Counted from the first letter of the stretch, positions 42,301 to 51,595 are shown. The stretch: 64,000 nucleotides of DNA from Nitrospirota bacterium (GCA_016194305.1 JACQBW010000033.1:1-64000), one strand, 5' to 3'. The notes: generated from the sequence alone by a model not told the origin. Numbers and translations: made by a program.

Positions 42301-42762
42301 TTATTGAATAAGAATGTTCTGCAGTTGCGCGTGCACGGGTAAATTTTCTCTATTGATAGTTTCCTGGTGCATCTGTTCCAGCGAGATGCCTTTTAATAGA
42401 TCAATTATTTTTATCTGGATGACCCCCATCGGCGTCCTGATATTGCAATGGGCCTTCTGGGAACAAAAATTGTTTTCATCGTGGTAACATTCAGCTATGC
42501 CAATGGGTCCTTCAATTGCTTCAATCACTTCACCGATTGAAATGTCGGCAGGATCTTTAGCTAAAAGATAGCCCCCTTTTGGCCCGTTATGGCTGATCAC
42601 AAGACCTTTTTTGGCCAATTTTTGGAGAATTTTAGCTAAAAGCTCAAGCGGGATATGGTATTTTTCAGCAATCGCCTTGGTATTGACAACCTGGTCATTT
42701 TCCATAGCGATATAATGCATGGCAATCAGGGCGTAATCGGTTTTTTTCGATAGTTTTAACAT
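42301..42762 (-). CDS. iscR: Rrf2-family Fe-S regulator IscR
   Basis: A 153-residue winged-helix regulator. The DNA-binding half is KLSKKTDYALIAMHYIAM through HIPLELLAKILQKLAKKGLV and GPKGGYLLAKD. The cluster-binding Cys are at 92, 100 and 106 in ECYHDENNFCSQKAHC. Spacing of the first two is 7 instead of the usual 5 intervening residues. With a [2Fe-2S] cluster IscR represses its own operon. AGAGGT precedes the ATG. A palindrome resembling a type-1 IscR site lies in the promoter. Confidence 0.94.
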   Translation of the reverse strand: MLKLSKKTDYALIAMHYIAMENDQVVNTKAIAEKYHIPLELLAKILQKLAKKGLVISHNGPKGGYLLAKDPADISIGEVIEAIEGPIGIAECYHDENNFCSQKAHCNIRTPMGVIQIKIIDLLKGISLEQMHQETINRENLPVHAQLQNILIQ

Positions 42763-42815
42763 ATATCGATGACCTCTTGATAGATTTTACGGTGCGTTTA
42801 TATCCGACCACTTTA

Positions 42816-42840
42816 GATTGAGACTAATTCAGTCGTATAT
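42816..42840 (-). promoter_or_regulatory. IscR type-1-like operator
   Basis: The 25-bp element centres on the palindrome GACT-GAATT-AGTC (42822-42834), flanked on one side by ATAtAC. This matches the core of the E. coli type-1 IscR site (GACT-R-WWW-Y-AGTC), while the other flank matches poorly. It spans roughly -6 to +19 relative to the predicted isc transcription start, where a repressor would block the promoter. Confidence 0.65.
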
Positions 42841-42841
42841 A

Positions 42842-42870
42842 AATTTACACCATTGATGAATCGGTGTCAA
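42842..42870 (-). promoter_or_regulatory. sigma-70 promoter of the isc operon
   Basis: On the minus strand a perfect TTGACA (42870-42865), exactly 17 nt, then TAAATT (42847-42842). The predicted start is near 42835, giving a leader of about 73 nt to the iscR ATG. Confidence 0.75.
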
Positions 42871-42899
42871 GAGAAATTCGGGAGGATTTTGTGGACAAA

Positions 42900-44381
42900 T
42901 CAGATAAAATAACGGCTGACATCCACTTTATATTTGTGGGGGTCAATGGTACGGAGAATACTTCTTTTGAAATCTCTCGCTCCGGTCAGGGTCTCGCTGA
43001 GATCAACGACCTCACCATCAATCATCTCCTGGCCCGATTTGGTTACAATAATCTTCACTTTAGGACGGTCCCCTTTATCCGAGTCCGGATGAGTTTGAAC
43101 AACGACGGCGATTTCGCTCGTATCGAGCAGGACGAGTGTTCCGATCGGAAAAGATCCAATACAGTTCACAAACACTTTGATCAACACCGGATCAAACGCG
43201 GTTCCACTCTTCTTAAGCATCAGCTGGAGCGCCCTGTCAGGCGGGATCGGAATCCGGTTATAGACACGGGATGAAGTCATCGCGTCATAACAATCGGCGG
43301 TTGAAATGATTCTTCCAAAGAGCGACAACTTTCTTTTTTCCGCCAATTTAGGATATCCGGAATTATCGTAGTTAAGGTGGTGTTCAAAGGAACCGTACAT
43401 CGTTTTAATGGCCAGTTCATTCAAACCTTTCATTTTCAAGATATTTCTGACTCCGAGAATCGGATGGCGGCGAATGATTTTCCACTCCTCATCATCAAAA
43501 TCTGTCGGCTTATTGAGAAGGTCGACGGGAACATTTGCTTTTCCGATATCATGAAATAAAGAAGCCATTCCGAGATTAGACAATTCAATCTTGTCATACC
43601 CCAATCTTTGACCCATGCCCAGGCTCAGGATACAAACATTGACCGAATGATGGTAGGTATATTCATCGTAACATCTCAAATTCGTCAATCCAAGAAGGAC
43701 CGATTCCTCCTGCAGGATCAGGTCGACCATCGATTGGACCAACCGCTTTGTCCTTTTCATGCTGACCGCCTGATTCAGCTTGGCGCTTTCCATCACCTGA
43801 TTGACCGCCGAGACGGTGTTCATATAGGTTTTTTTGGCAAATTCCTTGCTTCCTTTATGGACATTCGAGGAGAGGTCAATCCCTTTTTTCTCAATATATT
43901 CTTCAATTTTTATCGATTCTAGCGGAAACTTTTCAAGAGAACTCTGAAAGGTTTGAAATGGTTCGGGATCTGACTTAATATCGACGCTGTTAAAAAGAAC
44001 GATAAAATTTCTAAGATCCTGACCGGTAACCGTTTTTAAAAAATTAATCTTACCGATTTTTCTTTGCGCCAGGGCATCCATAAAATTAGAAAAGGATGAA
44101 AACGTTTCAATGTCCATCTTGAGCTTTTCTTCATTCAAAAAAAGAGTGTCCCGTTCCCGGGCGATGGTCATCGAATCGTCGTGAGCAAAACAAAGTTCAA
44201 GAACACTCATCAGATTCGATACAGGACTGTCGAAAGAAGAATTCTGAACCTGATGAATTTGAGCCATCTTCAGCAATATATTCATCTGAATAACAAATCG
44301 TTTACCGAAGTTCAGGAGTTCGACGTCGGCGGTCCTGGGAGGCGCCGGCTCATTTTTATCGATGTCAGTGTTTGAGCTCAT
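42900..44381 (-). CDS. HD-GYP domain protein (putative cyclic-di-GMP phosphodiesterase)
   Basis: A 493-residue cytosolic protein. Residues about 15-215 are helical with no named domain but resemble the N-terminal part of the adjacent HEAT-repeat protein. The HD-GYP domain spans about 230-420: HHSVNVCILSLGMG, SLFHDIGKANVP (HD), then FEHHLNYDNSGYP, a GYP motif preceded by His-His. Then comes IISTADCYDAMTSSRVY. Metal ligands are intact, so c-di-GMP or cGAMP hydrolysis is expected. A C-terminal strand-rich tail (GTLVLLDTSEIAVVVQT) follows. It overlaps the HEAT-repeat gene by 17 nt, so the pair is one unit. Confidence 0.9.
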   Translation of the reverse strand: MSSNTDIDKNEPAPPRTADVELLNFGKRFVIQMNILLKMAQIHQVQNSSFDSPVSNLMSVLELCFAHDDSMTIARERDTLFLNEEKLKMDIETFSSFSNFMDALAQRKIGKINFLKTVTGQDLRNFIVLFNSVDIKSDPEPFQTFQSSLEKFPLESIKIEEYIEKKGIDLSSNVHKGSKEFAKKTYMNTVSAVNQVMESAKLNQAVSMKRTKRLVQSMVDLILQEESVLLGLTNLRCYDEYTYHHSVNVCILSLGMGQRLGYDKIELSNLGMASLFHDIGKANVPVDLLNKPTDFDDEEWKIIRRHPILGVRNILKMKGLNELAIKTMYGSFEHHLNYDNSGYPKLAEKRKLSLFGRIISTADCYDAMTSSRVYNRIPIPPDRALQLMLKKSGTAFDPVLIKVFVNCIGSFPIGTLVLLDTSEIAVVVQTHPDSDKGDRPKVKIIVTKSGQEMIDGEVVDLSETLTGARDFKRSILRTIDPHKYKVDVSRYFI

Positions 44382-46251
44382 GCGTTTCCTTCAACTCCTT
44401 TTTCTCTTTTGATTTTTGAATTTCATAGAGTGCTTTTGTGGCGAAATCCGCGACCATTTTATAAGGGTGCTTTTTGGCTTCGGTTAAAAGTACGATTGCC
44501 TCGGGGCTTTCCATGTGCCGCAGAGCATAAAGCGCACAGATGGCCTGCTCTTCTTTCAGACTCCGTTTGAGAAACGACAAAAAGGTCGGCTTCAATCGCT
44601 CTCTCAACATGGGCAAAAGGTCTTCTTTTCCCAACCTTCCGAGTGCACTGAAGGTCAGGTACCGTTCCTCGGAATCCCGGGCTTCAAATTCATTTCCCGC
44701 AATGATTTTAATCAACAAAGGGAGACCCTTTTCGTGCCGGTTAGTCTGAATGATTTGCAAAACCTGTTTTCGAATGCCCATATCATGATCGTTCAGGAAG
44801 TACAGAATCATGTCGCGGGCTTTTTCGTTTTCTTTTCCAATAAGCATCAGCGAATAAACAATCTCCTTGCGAACTCTTTCATCCGGGTAATTAATCAATT
44901 TTCTCAAGGAATCCACCGCCTGAGAACTTCCAATCTGCCCGATCACCTGAACCAGGTTTCGGACCACATACCAGGGGCTCCCCTGCAATCGATTAAGAAT
45001 CGGGGTAATCTCCTTTTTTCCCATGTCCACCAGAATGTCGGAGATCAATTTCCGGGTTTTTCTGACTTTCGCCTTGCTCAATATATCGATAATGGAATGA
45101 ACTGCGGAAGAATTCAAAATTTTTAAATATTCACCCAGAGCCGAAAGGTTCTTTTCGTCCATGGTATTTAAATGGGGTTCAATTTTACTTAAATAGTCCG
45201 TTTTTCCGAGGGAAACGATCGCATCGTTGAGAATGGCGAGCTTGACGTCGGGCAATGGAGGAATCTGTTCTTTCAATGAATTGAACAACCGCGCTATTTT
45301 TTCGATCTGAACCATATCCCCCGCCTCGATCATTTGTACCGAGTTTTGTACAAGCAATTCGACCACTTCTTTAAACAGGGGCTCTTCTTTTTCAACCTGG
45401 AGAACTGCGTAAACGATTTGAATCAATTCTGAAATCAAATCCTTTTCCGTTTCGAGTTTCATCTCATTCTTAATTGAAAATATCTCATCCTCCGTCAGCC
45501 TGAAAACCTGGTGAAATCGAAATTTACCTGTCTGTTCATCCGCAAGCGAAGCCTCTTTTTTCGCCAATTCCTTCTGTTGAACCAGTTCCGCCTGGACCAT
45601 GCTGTTAAATCCTTCTTTTGCTTCGGGTTCAGAAATCTGGATCACCTGATCTGCATCGCTGAAATAGTCTTCAATAATCTGGAACTTGATATGATGGAAT
45701 TTCTTTTCCCACAGCAGTGTAACCAGATCGTCATCCGGACGTTCCGCGTCATAACTCTTTCCCAAAACATCCAAGAAACTTCCCGATTCTTCCTCGGTAA
45801 TTCCTTCCAGCAGAGTCATTTTCCGGACACCGTCGACAAATAATTTGAATGCCAGACTATCCAGGCGATTGATATTTTCGTAAATAATTTGGTCGTGATA
45901 GATTAATGTATATTGACCGACAGTCAAAACAGATTCCCCATAGGTCTTTAAATGAAGTTCGAGTTTGCTGTAAAATTCTTTTAAAAAGCGTTGATGCAGC
46001 GGATTATTGGCGAGATAAATTTTGAGATTTTTTAATGCCTTGATCAGGACTTTGAAGACCTCATGAAGCGAAGAGATCTCCTGTGCCAGAGAAATGTCGT
46101 CAGTTTCTCCTTTGAGCGTCAATGAAGCTGTTCCAGGCTGTTTTTTTTGATCTTCGTTCACATTAAAAAGTCTACCGCCTGCGATGATTTTTGTCAAAGC
46201 GGCTTCAATCGACAAAGTCTTGATATTGTGAAGGGAAAAATAGATAATCAT
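44365..46251 (-). CDS. HEAT-repeat protein paired with HD-GYP
   Basis: A 628-residue soluble protein. The N-terminal ~200 residues contain FKVLIKALKNLKIYLANNPL and VDGVRKMTLLEGITEEE, a module also found in degenerate form in the downstream HD-GYP protein. Residues about 380-615 are alpha-helical HEAT-type repeats, for example GSPWYVVRNLVQVIGQIGSS and KLINYPDERVRKEIVYSLML. It probably acts as a scaffold or adaptor in a signalling pathway with the HD-GYP enzyme. The ATG at 46251 is immediately preceded by AAGG; a GTG 30 codons downstream is an alternative. Confidence 0.8.
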   Translation of the reverse strand: MIIYFSLHNIKTLSIEAALTKIIAGGRLFNVNEDQKKQPGTASLTLKGETDDISLAQEISSLHEVFKVLIKALKNLKIYLANNPLHQRFLKEFYSKLELHLKTYGESVLTVGQYTLIYHDQIIYENINRLDSLAFKLFVDGVRKMTLLEGITEEESGSFLDVLGKSYDAERPDDDLVTLLWEKKFHHIKFQIIEDYFSDADQVIQISEPEAKEGFNSMVQAELVQQKELAKKEASLADEQTGKFRFHQVFRLTEDEIFSIKNEMKLETEKDLISELIQIVYAVLQVEKEEPLFKEVVELLVQNSVQMIEAGDMVQIEKIARLFNSLKEQIPPLPDVKLAILNDAIVSLGKTDYLSKIEPHLNTMDEKNLSALGEYLKILNSSAVHSIIDILSKAKVRKTRKLISDILVDMGKKEITPILNRLQGSPWYVVRNLVQVIGQIGSSQAVDSLRKLINYPDERVRKEIVYSLMLIGKENEKARDMILYFLNDHDMGIRKQVLQIIQTNRHEKGLPLLIKIIAGNEFEARDSEERYLTFSALGRLGKEDLLPMLRERLKPTFLSFLKRSLKEEQAICALYALRHMESPEAIVLLTEAKKHPYKMVADFATKALYEIQKSKEKKELKETHELKH

Positions 46252-46283
46252 CCTTTAAAATCGAGACTTTCCGAGGTCTTCCC

Positions 46284-48068
46284 TTGTCCGACAGATTGAA
46301 AGTTTTTTCCAAAATGAGACTATTTTACCGCATCGCCCTTTTATTGCTTATCCTGCTGTTCGAGACACCTGTTTCAAGCTTGGGAAAGGCCGGCGTTAAC
46401 ATTCCCACAGAACCAGCCGCTGGCTCCGGCTCTCCAAAGGCAGGGACCAACTGGATTTCGGCAACCCATTCTCTCACCCGTGTCATTTGGTCCGAATTCC
46501 AGTTTATCGCGGTAGGAGACCGGGGGACCATTCGGACATCCCGAGACGGGAAGAACTGGATCACCCAAAAATCAGGTACGACGAAATCACTGGTGGGAAT
46601 TACCCACTTTCAAAATCGAAACATTGCTGTGGGAGGCGGCGGTACGATTCTTTCTTCGCTGGATGGAATAAGTTGGAGGAATCAGGATTCGGGTATATCC
46701 GAAGACCTCATTGCAATCGGAGGCTCGAACGAACTGCTCGTCGTGGCGGGGACTTCGGGCACGATTTTGACCTCTCCCGACGGAACGATCTGGACAAAAA
46801 GGATCTCCCCGGTTTCCAATAGCTATTTTGATATCATCTGGACCGGATCCCGATTTGTGATCGCGGGCAGTTCAGGGTCGGTATTGACCTCTTCTGACGG
46901 CATCAAATGGACATCACAAAATACAGGAACGGTTCGTCATCTCTATCAATTATCCTGGTCGGGTTCCCAACTGATCGCCGTAGGTCAAGGGGGCACAATC
47001 ATCTCCTCCCCGGATGGAACGCTCTGGAAAGAAACCAGTTCCGGGACATTGTTCGAATTGAATGGAATAGTCTGGAACGGTTCTCAATTTATCGCGGTCG
47101 GGTATGGCGGAACGATCTTAACCTCTCCGGATGGTGTGGTCTGGACACAAAGAGCTTCCGGGACCCATTTTTTCCTAATCGGAATTACCTGGTCCGGTGA
47201 AAAATTTGTGTCGGTAGGCCTCTCCGGTGTGATATTGACTTCTCGGGACGGAGTCGACTGGAATAAAGAGCGCGAATGGATGGTCACCTGGCTACATGGC
47301 GCTGTCTGGACAGGAAGCCAATTCATTGTTGTTGGAAACTGGGGTCTGATCTTTACGTCTCCAGACGGCATCACCTGGACGCCCCGTTTTTCAGGAACTT
47401 CGAACTTTCTCCAGAATATCACCGGATCGGGGATTAAACTGGTCGCCGTTGGAATCTCCGGCACACTCCTCTATTCAATGAACGGCATTTCCTGGACTCC
47501 AAGTGCTCCAGAAAATTCCAATACTCTCCTCGGTGCAACCTGGTCCGGAACTCAATTTGTCGCTGTGGGGTATCAGGGAACCATACTTACTTCTCCCGAT
47601 GGCATCACCTGGAAGAAGAGAGCCTCCGGAACAACCAACAACCTTTTTTGCGTAACCTGGCAGGGGCATGAATTCCTCGCGTCGGGATATAACGGTACCA
47701 TTCTCGCTTCCCCAGACGGTATGACCTGGACTTCCAGACTTCCGCCCACTTCTCAGACTCTTCTCGGCCTGGCCTGGTCCGGAAGTCAGTGGGTTGCAGT
47801 GGGTACTTCAGGAACTATTCTGAATTCTATTGACGGAGTTCGCTGGACCATTCAGGAATCTGGCACTCTCAGCAGGCTCAACGCCATCGCCTGGTCCGGA
47901 AATATTTTCACTGCGGTTGGAGAAAGTGGTACGATCTTGACGTCAGACGACGGGAAGCAATGGACAAGACGAATTTCAGGCACGTTGGATCATCTCTCTG
48001 CTGTGATCTGGAACGAAAAATCATTCTTGGTCGTGGGAGACAACGGAGCGATCCTCTCCTCCCCGTAA
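46284..48068 (+). CDS. secreted protein of thirteen and a half 39-residue tandem repeats (beta-propeller, Ycf48/BNR-like)
   Basis: A 594-residue protein. A signal peptide (about residues 11-35, RLFYRIALLLLILLFETPVS) and a short linker precede 13 perfectly phased repeats of 39 residues (68-574) and a 20-residue partial repeat at the end. The consensus is W-S/T-G-S-Q-F-I-A-V-G-x-x-G-T-I-L-T-S-P-D-G, then I-T-W-x-x-R-x-S-G-T. Each unit should form a four-stranded propeller blade with an Asp-box-like SPDG turn. Fourteen units would build two seven-bladed propellers or one very large one. The role is unknown; cell-surface or periplasmic binding is likely. The start is TTG 46284 with GAGG 7 nt upstream; ATG 46314 is possible. 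Confidence 0.9.
   Translation: MSDRLKVFSKMRLFYRIALLLLILLFETPVSSLGKAGVNIPTEPAAGSGSPKAGTNWISATHSLTRVIWSEFQFIAVGDRGTIRTSRDGKNWITQKSGTTKSLVGITHFQNRNIAVGGGGTILSSLDGISWRNQDSGISEDLIAIGGSNELLVVAGTSGTILTSPDGTIWTKRISPVSNSYFDIIWTGSRFVIAGSSGSVLTSSDGIKWTSQNTGTVRHLYQLSWSGSQLIAVGQGGTIISSPDGTLWKETSSGTLFELNGIVWNGSQFIAVGYGGTILTSPDGVVWTQRASGTHFFLIGITWSGEKFVSVGLSGVILTSRDGVDWNKEREWMVTWLHGAVWTGSQFIVVGNWGLIFTSPDGITWTPRFSGTSNFLQNITGSGIKLVAVGISGTLLYSMNGISWTPSAPENSNTLLGATWSGTQFVAVGYQGTILTSPDGITWKKRASGTTNNLFCVTWQGHEFLASGYNGTILASPDGMTWTSRLPPTSQTLLGLAWSGSQWVAVGTSGTILNSIDGVRWTIQESGTLSRLNAIAWSGNIFTAVGESGTILTSDDGKQWTRRISGTLDHLSAVIWNEKSFLVVGDNGAILSSP
46485..48065 (+). repeat. 117-bp coding tandem repeats
   Basis: Thirteen full 117-bp units plus a 60-bp partial unit with no insertions or deletions between them. 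Nucleotide identity between units is partial, so the array has diverged and is not a recent expansion. Confidence 0.9.
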
Positions 48069-48097
48069 AATAAGAAATAGAATAATCACCCTTACCA

Positions 48098-48106
48098 TGT
48101 TATGAT
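48098..48106 (+). promoter_or_regulatory. extended -10 promoter of lysS
   Basis: TGTTATGAT is TG-n plus TATGAT. A TAGAAT 17 nt upstream (48078-48083) is a weak -35. The expected leader is about 43 nt. Confidence 0.5.
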
Positions 48107-48155
48107 TCAGTGTTTTTTATGGAATTTTTTGCGAACAATTTCTTGGACAAAATGA

Positions 48156-49646
48156 ATGGATGAACAAAACGAACTGAGTGACCAGGTTGCCCAGCGTCTA
48201 AATAAAGTTACGAAGTTAAATGAATTGGGCGTTCCCCCTTTTGGAACATCCTTTAAGGTGGGCACTTCGATCAAGAAATTAATTTCGGACTACGACGGAT
48301 ATAGTCGGGATGAACTCCATGAAAAACAACTCCGGACAACCATCGCAGGTCGAATTATGACTTCCAGACGATTTGGAAAAGCGGCGTTTTCCCATATACA
48401 AGATCATTCCGGAAAAATTCAGGTTTATTTCAAAAAAGATGTTCTCGGGGATACCCAGTTTCAGGTATTCGAGCTTATCGATCTTGGAGATATTATCGGA
48501 GTCGAAGGAACTTTGTTTCGCACCAAGACAGATGAACTGACTATTGAGGTTAAAAAGTTATCGTTCCTGACAAAATCCTTGCGTCCTCTGCCTGAGAAAT
48601 GGCATGGTCTTACGGATGTCGAAATTCGTTACCGTCAGCGTTATCTCGATCTGATCGTCAATCCAGAAGTCAAAGAAACCTTCCTGAAACGGGTCAGAGT
48701 GATTGACCTGGTCAGGCAATATTTAAATCAAAGGGGATTTATTGAAGTTGAAACGCCGATGATGCAGGCAAAAGCAGGCGGAGCCGCCGCGAAACCATTC
48801 GTCACACATCATCATGCCCTGAATATTCCCCTTTTTCTCCGTATTGCTCCCGAACTCTATTTGAAGCGGCTGATCGTGGGCGGGTTCGATCGGGTATATG
48901 AGATCAACCGAAATTTCAGGAATGAAGGAATCTCCACGACGCACAATCCAGAATTTACCATGCTGGAATTCTACATGGCTTATGCCGACTATCAGGATTT
49001 GATGCTCCTCACGGAAGATTTGATTTCCAAAATCGCATTGGAGATCCTGGGCACATTGAAATTCCGGTACGACAATACGGAAATTGATTTAACGACACCC
49101 TGGAAAAGAATCTCATACTATGAAGGATTATCCGCCTACACCTCTTTCAAGGCGGATATGGCTGATGACCGAAGTGCAATTATTCGTTTGGCTAAAGAAA
49201 ATCAGGTAAGGCTCGATGAAAATCTTTCTACTCCAAAGATACTCAATGAAATTTTTGAGACCATAGTCGAACCGCATCTTACACAACCGACTTTCATCGT
49301 CGACTTTCCAACCGCGATCTCTCCCCTCGCCAAAAGGAAGGAGGAGGATCCCGCTCTGACTGAACGGTTTGAGCTCTTCGTTGTTTCTCGCGAAATCGCG
49401 AACGCTTTCTCCGAATTAAACGATCCTGTGGATCAACGTAAAAGATTTGAAACACAAATGACTCTCAAAGAAGCCGGTGACGCGGAAGCCCACGACGTCG
49501 ACGAAGATTTCCTGCGCGCACTGGAACATGGCATGCCTCCTACTGCGGGTGAAGGAATTGGGATCGACCGGCTGGTCATGCTCCTGACTCAGTCGGCCTC
49601 GATCCGGGATGTCATTCTCTTCCCCCAGATGAAACCGGAAAAATAG
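48156..49646 (+). CDS. lysS: lysyl-tRNA synthetase (class II)
   Basis: A 496-residue class II synthetase. The N-terminal OB-fold anticodon domain has [20 protein letters not shown]. Catalytic motif 1 is in [20 protein letters not shown], motif 2 in [17 protein letters not shown] followed by [12 protein letters not shown], and motif 3 in [14 protein letters not shown]. Complete and of normal length. The start ATG at 48156 has only a weak GGA upstream. It is followed by lolC 16 nt later, a recurrent lysS-lolC-lolD gene order. Confidence 0.97.
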   Translation: MDEQNELSDQVAQRLNKVTKLNELGVPPFGTSFKVGTSIKKLISDYDGYSRDELHEKQLRTTIAGRIMTSRRFGKAAFSHIQDHSGKIQVYFKKDVLGDTQFQVFELIDLGDIIGVEGTLFRTKTDELTIEVKKLSFLTKSLRPLPEKWHGLTDVEIRYRQRYLDLIVNPEVKETFLKRVRVIDLVRQYLNQRGFIEVETPMMQAKAGGAAAKPFVTHHHALNIPLFLRIAPELYLKRLIVGGFDRVYEINRNFRNEGISTTHNPEFTMLEFYMAYADYQDLMLLTEDLISKIALEILGTLKFRYDNTEIDLTTPWKRISYYEGLSAYTSFKADMADDRSAIIRLAKENQVRLDENLSTPKILNEIFETIVEPHLTQPTFIVDFPTAISPLAKRKEEDPALTERFELFVVSREIANAFSELNDPVDQRKRFETQMTLKEAGDAEAHDVDEDFLRALEHGMPPTAGEGIGIDRLVMLLTQSASIRDVILFPQMKPEK

Positions 49647-49662
49647 GAGTCTGAGCCCGCAC

Positions 49663-50907
49663 GTGAATCTTCCCTATGAGTTTCAGATTAGTCTCCGTTA
49701 TCTGTTGGCTAAAAAAAAACACAAAACAATCTCTCTCAATACTTTTATATCTATTGCCGGGATCACTCTCGGAACAGCGGCCCTGATTGCCACGCTTGCT
49801 GTAATGACCGGATTTAAAGAAGATCTCCGGGAAAAGATTCTCGGAACCAACTCCCATATCGTCATCACCGATCGATTAAAGGATTCAATACCCGATTATC
49901 CCAGTCTTTTGAACGAGGTCAATCAGACACCGCATGTGATTGCATCGACGCCATTCATCTACAATCAGGTCCTCCTCAGTTCCGACGCCAATGTGCATGG
50001 TGTCGTTTTGCGCGGCATTCATTCCCGGACCGAGGGCGCGATCACGGATATCCACAAAAATTTGATTGAAGGATCACTCGGCGACCTCGATATCGATCAT
50101 CCTGGGGAAAATAAGGTCATGGTCCCGTCCATTATTATCGGCAGGGAACTGGCCCTGAAACTGGGTGTATTCACCGGCAACCGGATCAATGTCATTTCTC
50201 CGGTTGGAGAAGCCGGGCCGTTTGGACTCATCCCCCGGATGAAGAGATTCCAGGTCGTTGGGATATTTGACTCCGGATTCTATGAATATGATTCGTCACT
50301 TGCCTATATCTCAATCAAGAACGCGCAGGAATTCTTTAAAATGGGAGATACGGTCTCCGGCATTGAAGTCAGGGTAGACGATTACTTTCAGGCGGGTAAA
50401 ATCGCAAAGGATATTGAAACTAAAATAGGAATCTCTTATTCCGCCCGGGATTGGATGCGTCTAAACAAGAATCTCTTCTCGGCTCTCCAGCTTGAAAAGG
50501 GTGTCATGTTTATTATCCTGGTGTTGATCATCCTTGTCGCTTCTTTTAATATCATCGGGATATTGACCATGATGGTCGTTGAAAAAAAATCTGAGATTGC
50601 AATTCTAAAAGCAATGGGGGCTACGCGAAGAAGCATTATGGCAATTTTTATGCTGGAAGGGATTACGATCGGTGTCCTTGGAACTCTGATCGGTATTCCA
50701 CTGGGATACGGGATTTGCGAATTGATTCCGATGGTTTATACACTTCCCAGCGATGTCTACTACATCAGTCACATTCCCGTGAAAGTCAAGGCACTGGATA
50801 TTTTTTGGGTCTCTTTTTCGGCAATCTTAATCAGTTTTGGCGCAACGCTTTATCCCTCTCTCCAGGCGGGAAAACTTAAACCGGTCGAAGCGCTTCGGTA
50901 TGAATAG
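49663..50907 (+). CDS. lolC: lipoprotein-releasing system permease LolC/LolE
   Basis: A 414-residue MacB/FtsX-type permease. The N-terminal helix is in SIAGITLGTAALIATLAVMT. A large periplasmic domain (about residues 45-260) follows, then three C-terminal helices, including IILVLIILVASFNIIGILTM and GITIGVLGTLIGIPLGYGIC. With LolD it extracts lipoproteins from the inner membrane for transfer to LolA. A single LolC/E-type gene suggests a homodimeric exporter. The start is GTG 49663, with TAGGAG 12-13 nt upstream. Confidence 0.92.
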   Translation: MNLPYEFQISLRYLLAKKKHKTISLNTFISIAGITLGTAALIATLAVMTGFKEDLREKILGTNSHIVITDRLKDSIPDYPSLLNEVNQTPHVIASTPFIYNQVLLSSDANVHGVVLRGIHSRTEGAITDIHKNLIEGSLGDLDIDHPGENKVMVPSIIIGRELALKLGVFTGNRINVISPVGEAGPFGLIPRMKRFQVVGIFDSGFYEYDSSLAYISIKNAQEFFKMGDTVSGIEVRVDDYFQAGKIAKDIETKIGISYSARDWMRLNKNLFSALQLEKGVMFIILVLIILVASFNIIGILTMMVVEKKSEIAILKAMGATRRSIMAIFMLEGITIGVLGTLIGIPLGYGICELIPMVYTLPSDVYYISHIPVKVKALDIFWVSFSAILISFGATLYPSLQAGKLKPVEALRYE

Positions 50908-51589
50908 TCCCTCACCCGTTCTCCTGGAAATTAAAAACCTGAGCAAATCATTTATTTTGAATCACCGGGAAATCGAAGTTCTCCGGGGAATAAATCTGAA
51001 CGTTGCAAAAGGGGAATTTCTCTCAATTATCGGAGCTTCCGGAGTGGGGAAAAGTACCTTTCTCCATCTATTGGGCGCTCTCGATTCGCCAACCCGCGGA
51101 GAAATTCTCTTTGAAGGAACCAAACTCTCACAATTGGGAGAGTCCTCTCTTGCAGAATTTCGAAATAAACAGGTCGGTTTTGTTTTCCAGTTTCATCATC
51201 TTCTCCCTGAATTTACCGCGCTTGAAAATGCCGCCATGCCGGGCCTCATTCGAGGCATTTCAAAGAAAGAGTCTCTACAAATGGCAAAAAAGATTTTGGA
51301 GGAGGTTGGCTTAGGTCATCGAACCGATCATAAGCCGGGAGAGCTATCGGGAGGCGAGCAGCAAAGGGTCGCCGTAGCCAGAGCACTGTTACTGAGTCCC
51401 TCTCTTGTACTTGCAGATGAACCGACCGGGAATCTCGATTCCCGGACGAGTATGGAAATTTTTAAATTACTTAGAAAATTAAATCAGGATAAGAAGATCA
51501 CCTTTATTCTGGTCACCCATAATGAAAAGATCGCCGTTCAGGGAGATCGGTTACTGGAAATGGTCGATGGCACGATCAAGGTATCCTGA
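50900..51589 (+). CDS. lolD: lipoprotein-releasing system ATPase LolD
   Basis: A 229-residue ABC ATPase with Walker A IGASGVGKST, Q-loop GFVFQFHHLLPEFT, signature LSGGEQQRVAVARAL, Walker B LVLADEPTGNLD, and H-loop ILVTHN. The QFHHLLPEFTALENAAMPGL segment is typical of LolD. The ATG at 50900 overlaps the lolC stop by 8 nt. It ends 6 nt from a convergent gene, with no terminator visible. Confidence 0.95.
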   Translation: MNSPSPVLLEIKNLSKSFILNHREIEVLRGINLNVAKGEFLSIIGASGVGKSTFLHLLGALDSPTRGEILFEGTKLSQLGESSLAEFRNKQVGFVFQFHHLLPEFTALENAAMPGLIRGISKKESLQMAKKILEEVGLGHRTDHKPGELSGGEQQRVAVARALLLSPSLVLADEPTGNLDSRTSMEIFKLLRKLNQDKKITFILVTHNEKIAVQGDRLLEMVDGTIKVS

Positions 51590-51595
51590 CTTCAC

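Noticed and set aside
42864-43274. 136-residue plus-strand frame between isc promoter and HD-GYP gene
   Set aside because: Overlaps the conserved C-terminus of the HD-GYP protein and starts inside the isc -35 box.
44515-45126. 203-residue plus-strand frame opposite the HEAT-repeat gene
   Set aside because: Antisense to a helical-repeat gene whose periodicity generates open shadows; no family resemblance.
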